Below, piece by piece: positions 44,345-53,119 of a stretch of 64,000 nucleotides of DNA. Origin of the DNA: CAZYFH01 sp965197395 (lineage in GTDB: Bacteria; Acidobacteriota; Vicinamibacteria; Vicinamibacterales; UBA8438); assembly GCA_965197395.1 (NCBI GenBank), contig CBDANB010000006.1, positions 434,001-498,000 on the forward strand, read 5' to 3'. The position numbers and the translations under genes are program-made. The notes beneath the pieces are model-generated. The model was given only the letters and a program-made list of their open reading frames with translations. It was not told the origin of the DNA and did not search any database. Every line of letters starts with the position of its first letter. Position 1 is the first letter of the stretch.

Positions 44345-45352
44345 ATGAGCCATCGAAATCTGGCGGCGGCGTGCGTCGTGGTCGCGAGCGTGGCGCTGGG
44401 TCCGGCGTTGGCCACCGGTCAGCCCGCTGGTGCCTCGGCACCCCGAACGCCATGGGGACAGCCGGACCTGCAGGGCATCTGGGATTTCCGTACGATCACG
44501 CCCATGGAACGACCGGAGGCACTGGGCGACCAGGCGTTCTTGACGGAGGAGGAGGCGGCGAATCTCGAACGGGAAGCGGTCGACCGGGACACCGAGCTGC
44601 TGAACCGGGCCGCGGTGCGCACGGAAGCCGGCGCGAACGTGGATCGCGGCGCGGACGGCGCGCCGGGAGCGTACAACAACTTCTGGCTGGATCGCGGAAC
44701 GACGACCATCGGCTCGCGGCGCACATCATTGGTCATCGATCCACCCAACGGGCGCATGCCCGATCTGTCAACCGTCGGGCAGCGACGCGCCGACGCGCGG
44801 AGCGAGTATCGTCGCGAGCACCCCGCAGACTCCTATGTGGACCGGAGCACGTCCGACCGGTGTATCGTCGGCTTCAACGCCGGCCCGCCCATCACGCCGC
44901 TCGCCTACAACCAGAACATGCAGTTGTTTCAGACCCCGGACCACGTCGTGGTCGTCACGGAGATGGTGCACACGGCCCGCGTCGTGCCGCTCGACGGCCG
45001 TCCCGCGCTCGACGACGGCATCCGCCAGTGGTCGGGCGACTCCCGCGGCTACTGGGAGGGCGAGACCCTCGTGGTCGAGACCGCCAACTTCAACGATGAG
45101 CGGCGATGGAGGGGTTCGACGGCCAACATGACGCTGGTCGAACGCTTCACCCGCGTGGACGCGGATACGCTCGAGTATCGGTTCACGGTCACCGACCCCG
45201 AGACCTGGACCAACACGTGGACGGCGTCCATTCCGATGCGGCGCACCGACGTCCCGATGTTCGAGTACGCCTGCCACGAAGGGAACTACAGCATGGCGGG
45301 CATCCTTGGGGGCGCGCGTGCGGACGAGCAGGCGGCCCACGGCTCGCGTTAG
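44345..45352 (+). CDS. Conserved exported hypothetical protein
   Basis: 335 residues with signal peptide (AAACVVVASVALGPALATGQ). Recognisable family features are TPWGQPDLQGIWDFRTITPM, DRCIVGFNAGPPITPLAYNQ, GYWEGETLVVETANFND, YRFTVTDPETW and the C-terminal FEYACHEGNYSMAGILGGAR. This family is abundant in Acidobacteriota and soil metagenomes; it has no assigned function. SD GGAGG precedes the ATG. Its last codons (DEQAAHGSR) seed a tandem DNA repeat that continues past the stop. Confidence 0.8.
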   Translation: MSHRNLAAACVVVASVALGPALATGQPAGASAPRTPWGQPDLQGIWDFRTITPMERPEALGDQAFLTEEEAANLEREAVDRDTELLNRAAVRTEAGANVDRGADGAPGAYNNFWLDRGTTTIGSRRTSLVIDPPNGRMPDLSTVGQRRADARSEYRREHPADSYVDRSTSDRCIVGFNAGPPITPLAYNQNMQLFQTPDHVVVVTEMVHTARVVPLDGRPALDDGIRQWSGDSRGYWEGETLVVETANFNDERRWRGSTANMTLVERFTRVDADTLEYRFTVTDPETWTNTWTASIPMRRTDVPMFEYACHEGNYSMAGILGGARADEQAAHGSR

Positions 45353-45558
45353 GCGACGAGCAGGCGGCGGCCCACGGCTCGCGTTAGGCGACGAGCAGGC
45401 CGCGGCCCACGGCTCGCGTTAGGCGACGAGCAGGCGGCGGCCCACGGCTCGCGTTAGGCGACGAGCAGGCGGCGGCCCACGGCTCGCGTTAGGCGACGAG
45501 CAGGCGGCGGCCCACGGCTCGCGTTAGGCGACGAGCAGCGGCCCACGGCTCGCGTTAG
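45323..45558 (+). repeat. 35-bp tandem repeat derived from the 3' end of the preceding gene
   Basis: A coding copy at 45323-45352 is followed by five 35-bp units (45353-45387, -45422, -45457, -45492, -45527) and one 31-bp unit (45528-45558). Each has the form GCGACGAGCAGGCGGCGGCC then CACGGCTCGCGTTAG, with one substitution in unit 2. Each unit ends in the gene's own TAG. The copies are nearly identical, so expansion is recent. There are no spacers, so it is not CRISPR. Confidence 0.95.
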
Positions 45559-45593
45559 AGAGCAGGCCGCCCGGGAGAGAGCGCCGCGCTGAC

Positions 45594-46175
45594 ATGCCAC
45601 CTCCCGGCAGGACGCTCTACGTCACGAACAGGCGCCGGTGGCGGTCGTGGCTCTCCAAGCACCACGCGACGGAACCCGAGATCTGGCTCGTCTACTTCCG
45701 CAAGGACAGCGGCACACGCCGCATCTCCTATGACGGCGCCGTGCTCGAGGCCCTCTGTTACGGGTGGATCGACAGCACCGTCAGGCGCATCGACGACCAA
45801 AGCTTCGCCCAGCGGTTCTCGCCACGGAAACCTGGAAGCAACCTGTCACAGATGAACAAAGAGCGCGTCCGGGAGCTCCTCCGGCAACGCCGGATGACAC
45901 GGGCGGGCCTGCGGGCGATCGCGCACGTGTTCCATCCGGTGAGGGACGCGACGGAGGCGGTGGTCATCCCGAAGAGCGTCCTCGCGGCGCTCGCTGCCAA
46001 CAGGGACGCGATGACGCACTTCCGTCGGATGCCGGAGGCGTATCAACGCATCCGCCTCGCCTACCTCGAGACGCGCAAGCGGCACGGCATGGACGTGTAT
46101 CGGAAGGCGCTGGCCCATCTTGTCAGGATGACCGCGATGAACAAGCGGATCGGATTCGTCGCCGAGCGGCGCTGA
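45594..46175 (+). CDS. YdeI/OmpD-associated family protein
   Basis: 193 residues. Conserved motifs: WLSKHHATEPEIWLVYFRKD, SYDGAVLEALCYGWIDSTVR, DQSFAQRFSPRKPGSNLSQM, and the C-terminal YRKALAHLVRMTAMNKRIGF. These cytosolic proteins are linked to stress or bacteriocin protection but have no defined biochemical activity. Separate from the upstream repeat by 35 bp. Confidence 0.88.
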   Translation: MPPPGRTLYVTNRRRWRSWLSKHHATEPEIWLVYFRKDSGTRRISYDGAVLEALCYGWIDSTVRRIDDQSFAQRFSPRKPGSNLSQMNKERVRELLRQRRMTRAGLRAIAHVFHPVRDATEAVVIPKSVLAALAANRDAMTHFRRMPEAYQRIRLAYLETRKRHGMDVYRKALAHLVRMTAMNKRIGFVAERR

Positions 46176-46181
46176 GCAAAC

Positions 46182-46271
46182 TAGACGGGGCTTCGCCCCG
46201 AACCGCACGCGGCCGCTCCGCGGGAACCCCGAGAGCCCCACTCCGCGCCCGCGAGGCGCGCCGTGCGCGCC
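46182..46271 (+). repeat. Dispersed 3'-end repeat, full copy A
   Basis: Begins TAGACGGGGCTTCGCCCCGA and continues with GCGGCCGC, CCCCGAGAGCCCCACTCCGC, GCCCGCGAGGCGCGCCGTGC. It starts 7 bp after a stop codon. Internal hairpins: CGGGG-CTTCG-CCCCG and GGCGCGCC. Other copies are at 54835 (long), 56562 (inverted) and 49435 and 41694 (short). Confidence 0.9.
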
Positions 46272-46278
46272 TTGGCTG

Positions 46279-47310
46279 TCACCTCTTGCGGGCGACGATG
46301 ATGTCACGAGTGATCGACTGGTCCACCACGTGACGGAACGCCAGATACGGGTCGGTGGAGAGCACGTCGAGTTCGTGATCGGCGATCGCCTGGACGACCT
46401 TGTCCCGCGCGGCGACACGAGTGTTCCACGCCAGACCGATCGCGCCCCCGGGCCGTAGCACTTCCGTCCAGACAGGGAGCGCCTCGGCGAGCAGGTCGAG
46501 TGGACGGCGCGACAGACGCCCTTCAGCCGCGCGACTCCCGTGGCGAACGCCGTACGGCAAATCGGCCACGATGACGTCGAACGTGCTCGGCCGAAAGAAC
46601 TGCCGGGCCGACGAGGTCTCGCCGTTAATCACCACGACCCGGTTCAGGTCGCCGGCGGTGTAGCGCTCCTTCGTCACGCCCAGCTCGACCTCGACACGTT
46701 CGCCCACGATGCGCCGGTCCTGGCGAATGGTGCTGCGGCGTATCGTGTGCTTGACGCGGCCCCGCTTCAGATAGGTCGCCAGAAACCGCGCGTAGGCCTC
46801 GCACTCCGCCCTATCGATCTCGATGCCCGCGACGTCGAAACCGTATACGAGCGCCTGATTGAGCGAGGTGCCCCGGCCGCACAGGGGGTCTAGCACGTGC
46901 AACTTCCGATCGAGCATCACGCCCGGGTCGTTCGTGGACAGGATCGTCACGTTGAGCAACAGCTTGGTGAACCGCTCGTTGGTTTTCCCACGGTATTTCT
47001 GGATCGTGATGAGGTCGTCCGCGAAGCAATCCAACGGCTGCAGCTCGACAGGGCGTAGCACATCCGCCTGCACCTCGAAAAGCGCGTAGATCGACGACAG
47101 ATTCGAGAGGAACCGTATCGTTCGGTCCCCTAGCCGGTCGGCGGAGAAGACGACGTACGGGACTCCCCCACGCATCGCTTCGGCCACACCCGAGAATCCG
47201 CCACCGACAGCCGCATCGAGCACCGTGAGCTCAGCCTGCGACAGCTGCACGGAGGCACTCGCGTACACCGCGTTGAGCGCGGGACGGACGAGAAAGGCGT
47301 AGTCAGCCAT
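46279..47310 (-). CDS. TRM11-like RNA methyltransferase family protein
   Basis: 343 residues. The C-terminal Rossmann domain has LDPLCGRGTSLNQALVYGFD (SAM motif preceded by DP, as in Trm11/RlmKL) and the catalytic DVIVADLPYGVRHGS (D-L-P-Y). The N-terminal 120 residues are helical without an obvious THUMP domain. The likely role is N2-methylation of guanosine in tRNA or rRNA; the exact target is unknown. The gene ends 8 bp from dispersed repeat A. Confidence 0.8.
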   Translation of the reverse strand: MADYAFLVRPALNAVYASASVQLSQAELTVLDAAVGGGFSGVAEAMRGGVPYVVFSADRLGDRTIRFLSNLSSIYALFEVQADVLRPVELQPLDCFADDLITIQKYRGKTNERFTKLLLNVTILSTNDPGVMLDRKLHVLDPLCGRGTSLNQALVYGFDVAGIEIDRAECEAYARFLATYLKRGRVKHTIRRSTIRQDRRIVGERVEVELGVTKERYTAGDLNRVVVINGETSSARQFFRPSTFDVIVADLPYGVRHGSRAAEGRLSRRPLDLLAEALPVWTEVLRPGGAIGLAWNTRVAARDKVVQAIADHELDVLSTDPYLAFRHVVDQSITRDIIVARKR

Positions 47311-47339
47311 GAAACGGCGTGCCGTGCGGACCGCGCTCC

Positions 47340-47717
47340 CTATTGATCCGCGAAATAGGTATCGGTGTGGTCGAGCCAGTCCTGTCTCGGCGGGGAGAAG
47401 ATATCGACATCCAGGGTGTCTTCGAGGGCTTCGGCCTTGTGCGGCACGTTGGACGGCAGGCGCAAGACCTCGCCCGCGCCGACGTCGATGGTCGTCGACA
47501 GGTCGTCCCCCACCCAGAAGCGGAGCTTGCCCTCCAGGATGTAGGTGAGCTGTTCGTTGTCGTGTGAGTGCCGCGGAACGATGGCGCCGCGCTCGAGATA
47601 AACCTGCGCAACCATCGTGCGCTCACCGCTGACGATGCGGCGCTCGATGCGGTTGGTCACCCGCTCCTTCGGCATGTCGTTCCAGGCGAACTTCGTGACG
47701 GACAGGGATTCTGCCAT
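47340..47717 (-). CDS. Small cupin-domain protein
   Basis: 125 residues from ATG 47717 with TTAGAGGAGCCC upstream. Single cupin: IVPRHSHDNEQLTYILEGKL (metal-binding H-x-H and E) and EVLRLPSNVPHKAEALEDTL. Likely a metal-dependent small-molecule binding or isomerase-type protein. The preceding 47726-47850 on the same strand is the tail of another, lost gene. Confidence 0.85.
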   Translation of the reverse strand: MAESLSVTKFAWNDMPKERVTNRIERRIVSGERTMVAQVYLERGAIVPRHSHDNEQLTYILEGKLRFWVGDDLSTTIDVGAGEVLRLPSNVPHKAEALEDTLDVDIFSPPRQDWLDHTDTYFADQ

Positions 47718-47725
47718 GGGCTCCT

Positions 47726-47850
47726 CTAACGAAGAATGTCGTCGAACATCGTTAGTGCGGCCGCGGCGTTCCGCTGGCGCACGGCTTTCCAGTCCAGGAG
47801 GCGGATCACCGACTGGTCGAACAGTTGACTCCGTTGGGCCCGGCTCAGGC
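47726..47850 (-). pseudogene. C-terminal scrap of an unrecognised gene
   Basis: The minus strand reads AQRSQLFDQSVIRLLDWKAV, RQRNAAAALTMFDDILR and TAG at 47726-47728, protein-like and co-oriented with the cupin gene. Upstream of 47850 the frame is lost. Family not identified. Confidence 0.45.
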
Positions 47851-47889
47851 AGCCAAGCAGCGTCGGCACGGCGCGCAGTATATGTCGTC

Positions 47890-48069
47890 AACCGGCCTAT
47901 CCGTTCCTGCTACACCACGGCTATGTTGGGGGCACGACGAACCACGAGCGCTGGCGGACGCAGCTGACCGACGCGGGGCTCGAGATCGTCGAGCAAGGGA
48001 CGACCCCCGGGACGCTCTATCTACTGGCGCGGAAACCCGCGCGGGTCAAGTGGGCGGCGACCCGGTAGG
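47890..48069 (+). pseudogene. Class I methyltransferase C-terminal fragment
   Basis: Reads QPAYPFLLHHGYVGGTTNHE, RWRTQLTDAGLEIVEQGTTP, GTLYLLARKPARV, then TAG at 48067-48069. This fits the last strand region of SAM methyltransferases. The SAM-binding half is absent. It abuts the truncated DUF4097 fragment on the other strand. Confidence 0.5.
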
Positions 48070-48071
48070 AG

Positions 48072-48317
48072 TGAGACTGCAGCGCGTAGCGGCCGTCGGT
48101 GGAGAGCTCGCCATCGTACTCCAGTGTGCCGCTGACCGATGAGACATCCGCCCGGGAGCTGCGCACCTCAAGAAGCTCCACGTCGCCGCTGACGGTCGTC
48201 ATTTCGAGTCGCGGCGTGTCGACGTTGCGCCCGTGGATCGAGCCGTTGACCGTTTCAGCCTCGAGCTCGCGGTCGGCCGAGATGTCGGCCAGTACGAGAT
48301 CCCCGGACACCGACGTG
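48072..48317 (-). pseudogene. DUF4097 (beta-helical) protein fragment
   Basis: Reads VSGDLVLADISADRELEAET, VNGSIHGRNVDTPRLEMTTV, SGDVELLEVRSSRADVSSVS and GTLEYDG, the strand repeats of DUF4097 envelope proteins. Both ends are cut: no start or leader at 48317 and junction with the methyltransferase scrap at 48071. Confidence 0.6.
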
Positions 48318-48457
48318 TGTCATTAAGCTTGGACGACGCGCGACGCGCTCGGGTTGCCTTCGCAGCTAGACCTGACCGGGCCCTCCCATCCGGGGCACCA
48401 CCGGCAAAAGGAACCATCCGGCGCCGCCATCCGTCCATGCTCTGTACACTGAGGAAT

Positions 48458-49432
48458 ATGCCCATGTCACGAAAGACCGGCTGGAAACGGATGCTGATCG
48501 TCACGGGCGTGGCGACGGTTTCGATGGTCGCGTTGCTGCTCACGGTGGGCGCCGCCGGGCTCGTCTGGGCGACAGCGACAGCCAATCGGATCGGCGAGGC
48601 GGCTCCCGAACCGATCAGCCGCATCATCGCGGTGGTCGACCAATCCGCAGCCGGGCGCGACCGCGTCGGGGGGGCGGACGAGACGGCGCGTCTGGAGATC
48701 GAGCTGGAAGAAGGCACCTTCGAGATTCGCCCTGGCCCAGCCGGCACCGAGGTCACGGTGGAAGGCGCCTACGCCAAGGGGTACTACGAGTTGACCGAGG
48801 AGCGCACGCCAGCCAGCGACCGTGGCGGGCCCCGCACCCTCATCCAACTTCGGCCCAGCCGTGGCTTCCTGGTCAGATTGGTCGGCGGCGCCATGAGCGG
48901 GGCGAGCGAACTGAACGACCTGACGGTCACGATCCCCAGAGACCTGCCGATCGCCCTGACGTTGCGCTTGCGCGCCGGCGAATCGCGGATCGACCTCGGC
49001 GGCCTGAACCTGACCGATCTGGAGGCCGACCTCTCGATGGGGTCTCATCGACTGGACTTCAGCGAGCCGTTGGCGCGCGAGCTGCGCCAGGTGCGTGTCG
49101 ACGGCCGTATGGGGGAGATCAGACTCGAGCACCTCGGCAACGCCAAGGCGCTCAAGGTCGAGGCGGCAAGCCGCATGGGGTCGTTCAGCGCCGACCTGGG
49201 CGGCGACTGGGGTCACGGGACGGTACCGGAGCTGTCGTTCAGCACGATGATGGGCGAGCTCAGGCTCGACATCCCATCGTCGGTGCGTGTGGCGGCCGAC
49301 TCCCAGAGCTTGGCCATGCTCGGAGAAAGCAGCCAGTTTCACCGAAGCGACGAATCGAGCGACCCCGCGTCGCCCACGGTCAGATTGAACGTCTCGACCA
49401 CGATGGGTGAAACGCGCGTCAGCCGCTACTGA
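48458..49432 (+). CDS. Membrane-anchored beta-helical protein (DUF4097-like)
   Basis: 324 residues from ATG 48458 (GAGGA close upstream; ATG 48464 is an alternative). One membrane anchor (MLIVTGVATVSMVALLLTVG) is followed by a repetitive beta-rich periplasmic part: LRAGESRIDLGGLNLTDLEA, SMGSHRLDFSEPLA, GRMGEIRLEHLGNAKALKVE and TMMGELRLDIPSSV. It resembles LiaF/DUF4097-type adhesin-like folds. Function unknown. A short copy of the dispersed repeat follows its stop by 3 bp. Confidence 0.7.
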   Translation: MPMSRKTGWKRMLIVTGVATVSMVALLLTVGAAGLVWATATANRIGEAAPEPISRIIAVVDQSAAGRDRVGGADETARLEIELEEGTFEIRPGPAGTEVTVEGAYAKGYYELTEERTPASDRGGPRTLIQLRPSRGFLVRLVGGAMSGASELNDLTVTIPRDLPIALTLRLRAGESRIDLGGLNLTDLEADLSMGSHRLDFSEPLARELRQVRVDGRMGEIRLEHLGNAKALKVEAASRMGSFSADLGGDWGHGTVPELSFSTMMGELRLDIPSSVRVAADSQSLAMLGESSQFHRSDESSDPASPTVRLNVSTTMGETRVSRY

Positions 49433-49434
49433 CT

Positions 49435-49460
49435 TAGACGGGGCTTCGCCCCGAACCCCC
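49435..49460 (+). repeat. Dispersed 3'-end repeat, short copy C
   Basis: TAGACGGGGCTTCGCCCCGA then ACCCCC, 3 bp after a stop codon, cut by the IS3-family fragment that follows. Confidence 0.8.
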
Positions 49461-49463
49461 GAA

Positions 49464-49667
49464 GGCAACGGTGTGGCGGAACGCTTCATCCGCACGTTGA
49501 AGGAGAATGTGTTGTGGGTGCGGAGCTTCGAGACGATCGAGGAACTTCGCCTGGCCTTACTCGCGTTCAAGCAGACGTACAACGAGCAGTGGATGCTGGA
49601 GAAGTACGACTATCGCAGCCCCGCCCAGGTGCGACGTGACCTCGTCGGGCTGGACGAGGCAGCGTAG
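49464..49667 (+). pseudogene. IS3-family transposase (OrfB) C-terminal fragment
   Basis: Reads GNGVAERFIRTLKENVLWVR, SFETIEELRLALLAFKQTYN, EQWMLEKYDYRSPAQVRRDL: the end of the rve integrase core of IS3 OrfB, with the catalytic Glu in AERFIRTLKE. The rest of the element is missing. Confidence 0.85.
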
Positions 49668-49700
49668 AAGTGAATACCGTCAAACCACTGTCCAAGAATC

Positions 49701-49727
49701 CTGGGGCGGTACACGCGCCCGCCCCAG
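49701..49727. terminator. Stem-loop between IS3 fragment and small basic gene
   Basis: CTGGGGCGG (49701-49709) pairs with CCGCCCCAG (49719-49727), a 9-bp perfect stem with a 9-base loop. There is no T-run, so intrinsic termination is uncertain. It lies 27 bp beyond the stop of the minus-strand gene at 49754. Confidence 0.35.
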
Positions 49728-49753
49728 CGAGTGGCCGGACTTGACGCCGGCGG

Positions 49754-49975
49754 CTACTTCTTCGCTTTTCGCTTGGCGGCCCAATAGGCCTTCATCCGCT
49801 TTGATACGGCTTTGCGCGCTGTCGCGGACATCTTTCGTCGGCGGCGCGCAGGTCGCGCGGGCGTCGGCGGCCTCCCGTCGACGATGGTCTTCGCCCGCTG
49901 CAGGGCGTCGATGTCTGCCTGCAGCGATCGGATCTGCGCTTGCCTTTCCGCGATGGCCTTGGAGATCGTGCTCAC
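49754..49975 (-). CDS. Small coiled-coil protein with lysine-rich tail
   Basis: 73 residues from a GTG at 49975 (VSTISKAIAERQAQIRSLQA). A short coiled coil is followed by RRRRKMSATARKAVSKRMKA, YWAAKRKAKK, a lysine-rich C-terminus of the kind seen in many bacterial DNA-binding small proteins. The start is uncertain. Function unknown. Confidence 0.55.
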   Translation of the reverse strand: MSTISKAIAERQAQIRSLQADIDALQRAKTIVDGRPPTPARPARRRRKMSATARKAVSKRMKAYWAAKRKAKK

Positions 49976-50039
49976 CTGTCGCAAGCCTACCGGCGGACAA
50001 AGAGACGTGTCAACGACATGACAGCAGAGGCTCAAGTCC

Positions 50040-51359
50040 TCAGCCGAACGGCCCGGGATAGGGCACCGGGAAGGTGTGCCAGGTCTTCTTGTCGGTGGCG
50101 ACTTCCTTGCGCTGCGCCATGACCAGCTTGGTCCCGTTGCACCGCGCGTTGATGTGACCCAGCTTGACGCCGCTCGATCCGGTTTCGCGAGCGAGCTCGG
50201 TCGAGAAGATCAGCGGAAACGCCACCTCAGTGTGACGCGCGGCGGCGCCGATGGCGTCCGGCATGGGGTGGTCGTGGGTACCGTTGTCGCCCGACGAAAA
50301 CACGGTTGCCTGCGGTCCGACCGAATCCAGATAGGAGGTTTCGAAGTCGGCGCTGCCGTGGTGACAAGCTTTGTTGACGTCCGCGGAGAACACCGAGGGG
50401 TCGCCGTATCGGTCCAACAGGTATCGCTGGGCCGGCTGATTGAGGTCGCCGCCGAAGAGGAATCGGAAGCTGCCGTAGGTCAGCTGTAGCACGACCGAGT
50501 TTCCATTGATGGTATGCGAGCTGCTGGCGGAGGCACCAGCGTCGTGGGGATTGGCAAAGACCTTCAGCCGTACGGCGCCGTGATCGGTCGTCGGCACCGG
50601 ACCGAGCACCTCGATGTGGCGCGTGTCGTGCGTGAATCCCGTGAGTCGAGGTGCCGGCTGACCGAGCCGGCGTCGGAAGAGACGGTCGATGCGGCCGAGG
50701 CGACCCGCCTGATGGGCATCCCGCGCGGCTCGCACGAACTCGTCGAAGCGGGTGGCGAGGAGTCCCTGACCGCTCAAGGCCACGGCCGTGTCGAGGTCGG
50801 TGAGATCCGTGGTGATCTCGCCGGCGGAGGTGACCGTCCCGAGCCCAAGCGGTCTTCCTGCGCCGGCCGCGTAGCGCGGCAGGCCGTTGTGAAACAGCCG
50901 GCGCACGAACACGACGGGTTCCTTCAGGAGACTCGTAAGACCGCGGTAATGATCCTGGTCGAAGTGCGTCACGACAATCGTCTCGATCTGGAGCCGGCCC
51001 TCCTCGGCGATCACGTCGGCGTAATGCTCGAGCATCCAGTCCCTCAACCCGCGACTCGGACCACCGTCGATCACAAGGATGCCGTCCTCCGATTCGACCA
51101 CGGTCGCGTCACCCTGGCCCACATCGACGTAGAACACCTTGAGCAGCGGCTTGGCGCGGAGCGCCGCCAGCCGGACAAAGCCGGTCCGTCCCGAGCGGTC
51201 GGTCGCTGGCGCCCAGCCGGCGACTGTCGCCTGGTTGAGGTCGACCTCCAGCCATGCGCCCAGCAACTGCTGGACCGCACCGCTGATGTTGTGCGGATCG
51301 GCTTCGGACGGTTGTGGGAGCAGGAAGACGCCGGTGTCGTCAACATACCGTACGGCCAC
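50040..51359 (-). CDS. ComEC/Rec2-like metallo-beta-lactamase domain protein
   Basis: 439 residues from the GTG at 51359, where AAGGAGGA lies 6-7 nt upstream; the frame is open to 51764 but that part overlaps the oppositely oriented 51486 gene. Residues about 90-400 form the MBL domain: VFYVDVGQGDATVVESEDG, VIDGGPSRG, VVTHFDQDHYRGLTSLL, LFGGDLNQPAQRYLL, CHHGSADFETSYL. No membrane ComEC part is present, so it is a soluble nuclease/hydrolase-type protein. Possibly a nucleotide or second-messenger hydrolase; unknown. Confidence 0.8.
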   Translation of the reverse strand: MAVRYVDDTGVFLLPQPSEADPHNISGAVQQLLGAWLEVDLNQATVAGWAPATDRSGRTGFVRLAALRAKPLLKVFYVDVGQGDATVVESEDGILVIDGGPSRGLRDWMLEHYADVIAEEGRLQIETIVVTHFDQDHYRGLTSLLKEPVVFVRRLFHNGLPRYAAGAGRPLGLGTVTSAGEITTDLTDLDTAVALSGQGLLATRFDEFVRAARDAHQAGRLGRIDRLFRRRLGQPAPRLTGFTHDTRHIEVLGPVPTTDHGAVRLKVFANPHDAGASASSSHTINGNSVVLQLTYGSFRFLFGGDLNQPAQRYLLDRYGDPSVFSADVNKACHHGSADFETSYLDSVGPQATVFSSGDNGTHDHPMPDAIGAAARHTEVAFPLIFSTELARETGSSGVKLGHINARCNGTKLVMAQRKEVATDKKTWHTFPVPYPGPFG

Positions 51360-51485
51360 GTGATGTCCTCCTTCCGGGTCGCGCGGAGCCATGGCGCCTG
51401 TGCGCGGGTCACGGGGCAAAAAGCGAGTATAGATCCCGGCTCGCGGTAGAGATTCGCCCCCGGCCGGACGTACAATGAAAGCACG

Positions 51486-51924
51486 ATGCGTCAGGTGAGT
51501 GAGGTACAAGACCGAGGCACGCTGGTGGCCGAGTGCCGACTGCTGGCCGAGGCGTGGCTCCTGGCGACACTCGTCGGTCTGGGACTGCGCTGCATCCGGT
51601 TCCAGACGCTCCTCGCCTGGCTCGCACGTCTCGCGGGTGGCCGCCGCCGCGAGACCGCCATCACTCCCGAACGCGTAGCGCGGATCGTGGAGGCCGCGGC
51701 CGCGCGTTCGGTCGGGCAGACCTGCCTCAGCCGAGCGCTCGTGCTCCGGCACGTGCTCGAGCAACGTGGTGTCGCCGCCGATCTGTTGCTCAGCACCAGG
51801 CGCTTGGACGACCTATTCGAGGCGCACGCGTCCGTACGCGTCGGTGGCCGGACACTGTTGGGCGACGCTGGCGATGACGCACCGCTCTGGCGCCACGGGT
51901 TCGTGTTGCCGCGCAATGGACCTA
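51486..51924 (+). CDS. Transglutaminase-like B2-type (lasso peptide protease-like) protein, cut at its very end by IS630
   Basis: About 146 residues before the IS. Resembles PF13471-type B2 cysteine proteases: VARIVEAAAARSVGQTCLSR, ALVLRHVLEQRGVAADLLLS, then LFEAHASVRVGGRTLLGDAG. This provides Cys, His and Asp at expected places. N-terminal helices (LLAEAWLLATLVGLGLR) are usual. With the IS at 51925 removed, the frame continues RNGPSSSW and TGA from the dispersed repeat, so hardly any protein was lost. No lasso precursor, B1 or cyclase gene is visible nearby. Confidence 0.6.
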
Positions 51925-53119
51925 GTCCCCTTGATCTTTGATTTCTTCAAAAAGTCGTTGGTCATCTGGGGCCACCGTGGACTTGAACGGTGCGCTGTCC
52001 GAACCGCTTCACCTTCGCGAGAATTTCGTCGGCTGTCTTTGTCCACTTGAAGGGTTTGCCCTCGTCGTTGTGAGCGTCCACGTAGGCGTAGATGGCTTGG
52101 CGCAGCGCGTGCGGGCTGGAATGTGATCCGCGCTTGAGGGCGTGTTCGGTGAGAAGGCCAAAGAACCGCTCGACGAGGTTGAGCCAGGCGGAGTAGGTCG
52201 GCGTAAAGTGGAACTGGAAGCGCGGGTGGCGGGCCACCCATCGTTTGACCAACGGGGACTTATGCGCCGAGAGATTGTCGAGGATCACGTGGACGGTGAG
52301 GGCGGAGTGCACCCGCTCGTCGATCTCGCGCAGGAAGCTCACGAAATCCCTCGACCGATGCGGCTTCTTGGTTTGCGCCACGACCTGGCCGGTCGCGACG
52401 TTGAGCGCCGCGAAGAGGTCCACCGTGCCATGGCGGATGTAGTTGTGCGTCTGGCGTTCGGGGCGACCCAGGTCCATCGGCAGAATCGGCTGCGCCCGCT
52501 CGAGGGCTTGAATCTGAGGCTTTTCGTCGAATGACAAGACGACGGCGTGGTCGGGTGGGTTCAGGTAGAGGCCGACAATGTCCCGCACCTTCTCGATGAA
52601 CAGCGGGTCGTCGGAGATCTTGAAGGATTCCACGACATGCGGCTGCAACCCGAAAGTGCGCCAGATGCGGCCCACGGTAGAGGCGCTGACGCCAGCGTGC
52701 TCCGCCATCTTGCGGGTGCTCCAGTGGGTCCGCCCCTTCGGCTTACTTTCCAACGTCGTGACGAGGATCGACTCGACATCCGCATCGGACAGGGTCCGTG
52801 GGGCTCCGGGCTTGGGCTCGTCGTACAGCGCGTCCACGCGACCTACCCTAAACCGCTGTCGCCACTTGCCGACCGTCACGTTCGAGCAGCGCAGTTTCGC
52901 CGCGACCGCCACGTTCGATTCGCCACGCGTGCTCCTCAGGACGATCCTTGCCCGCAAGGCCACGTGCCGATTCGTTCGGGCGCGCCTGGCGAGCCGCTCA
53001 AGTTCTACGCGCTCTGCGGCGGTGACTTCCAATCTCGCTTTGGGCCGACCTGTTCTTGCCATGCCGCCCAATACATCACAGCCGACACACTATTTGAAGC
53101 TTTTTCAGACACAGGGGAC
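51925..53119 (-). mobile_element. IS630-family element, type B, copy 2, 1195 bp (inverted)
   Basis: Same length and ends (GTCCCC...) as 17963-19157, in opposite orientation, flanked by TA at 51923-51924 and 53120-53121. The right flank TAGCAGCTCGTGGTGA is the same dispersed repeat found at copy 1. Only a few substitutions distinguish the copies, so they are recent relatives and could mediate a 33-kb inversion. Confidence 0.92.
51962..53062 (-). CDS. IS630-family transposase (type B, copy 2)
   Basis: 366 residues, nearly identical to the enzyme at 18020-19120, with the same DDE motifs (LSFDEKPQIQALE, HVILDNLSAHKSPL, WLNLVERFFGLL). One visible amino-acid change is Ser for Thr in LKRGSHSS. The frame is complete. 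Confidence 0.94.
   Translation of the reverse strand: MARTGRPKARLEVTAAERVELERLARRARTNRHVALRARIVLRSTRGESNVAVAAKLRCSNVTVGKWRQRFRVGRVDALYDEPKPGAPRTLSDADVESILVTTLESKPKGRTHWSTRKMAEHAGVSASTVGRIWRTFGLQPHVVESFKISDDPLFIEKVRDIVGLYLNPPDHAVVLSFDEKPQIQALERAQPILPMDLGRPERQTHNYIRHGTVDLFAALNVATGQVVAQTKKPHRSRDFVSFLREIDERVHSALTVHVILDNLSAHKSPLVKRWVARHPRFQFHFTPTYSAWLNLVERFFGLLTEHALKRGSHSSPHALRQAIYAYVDAHNDEGKPFKWTKTADEILAKVKRFGQRTVQVHGGPR

Noticed and set aside
45353..45558. 35-bp repeats as a CRISPR array
   Set aside because: The units are directly contiguous with no spacers and derive from the coding end of the preceding gene.
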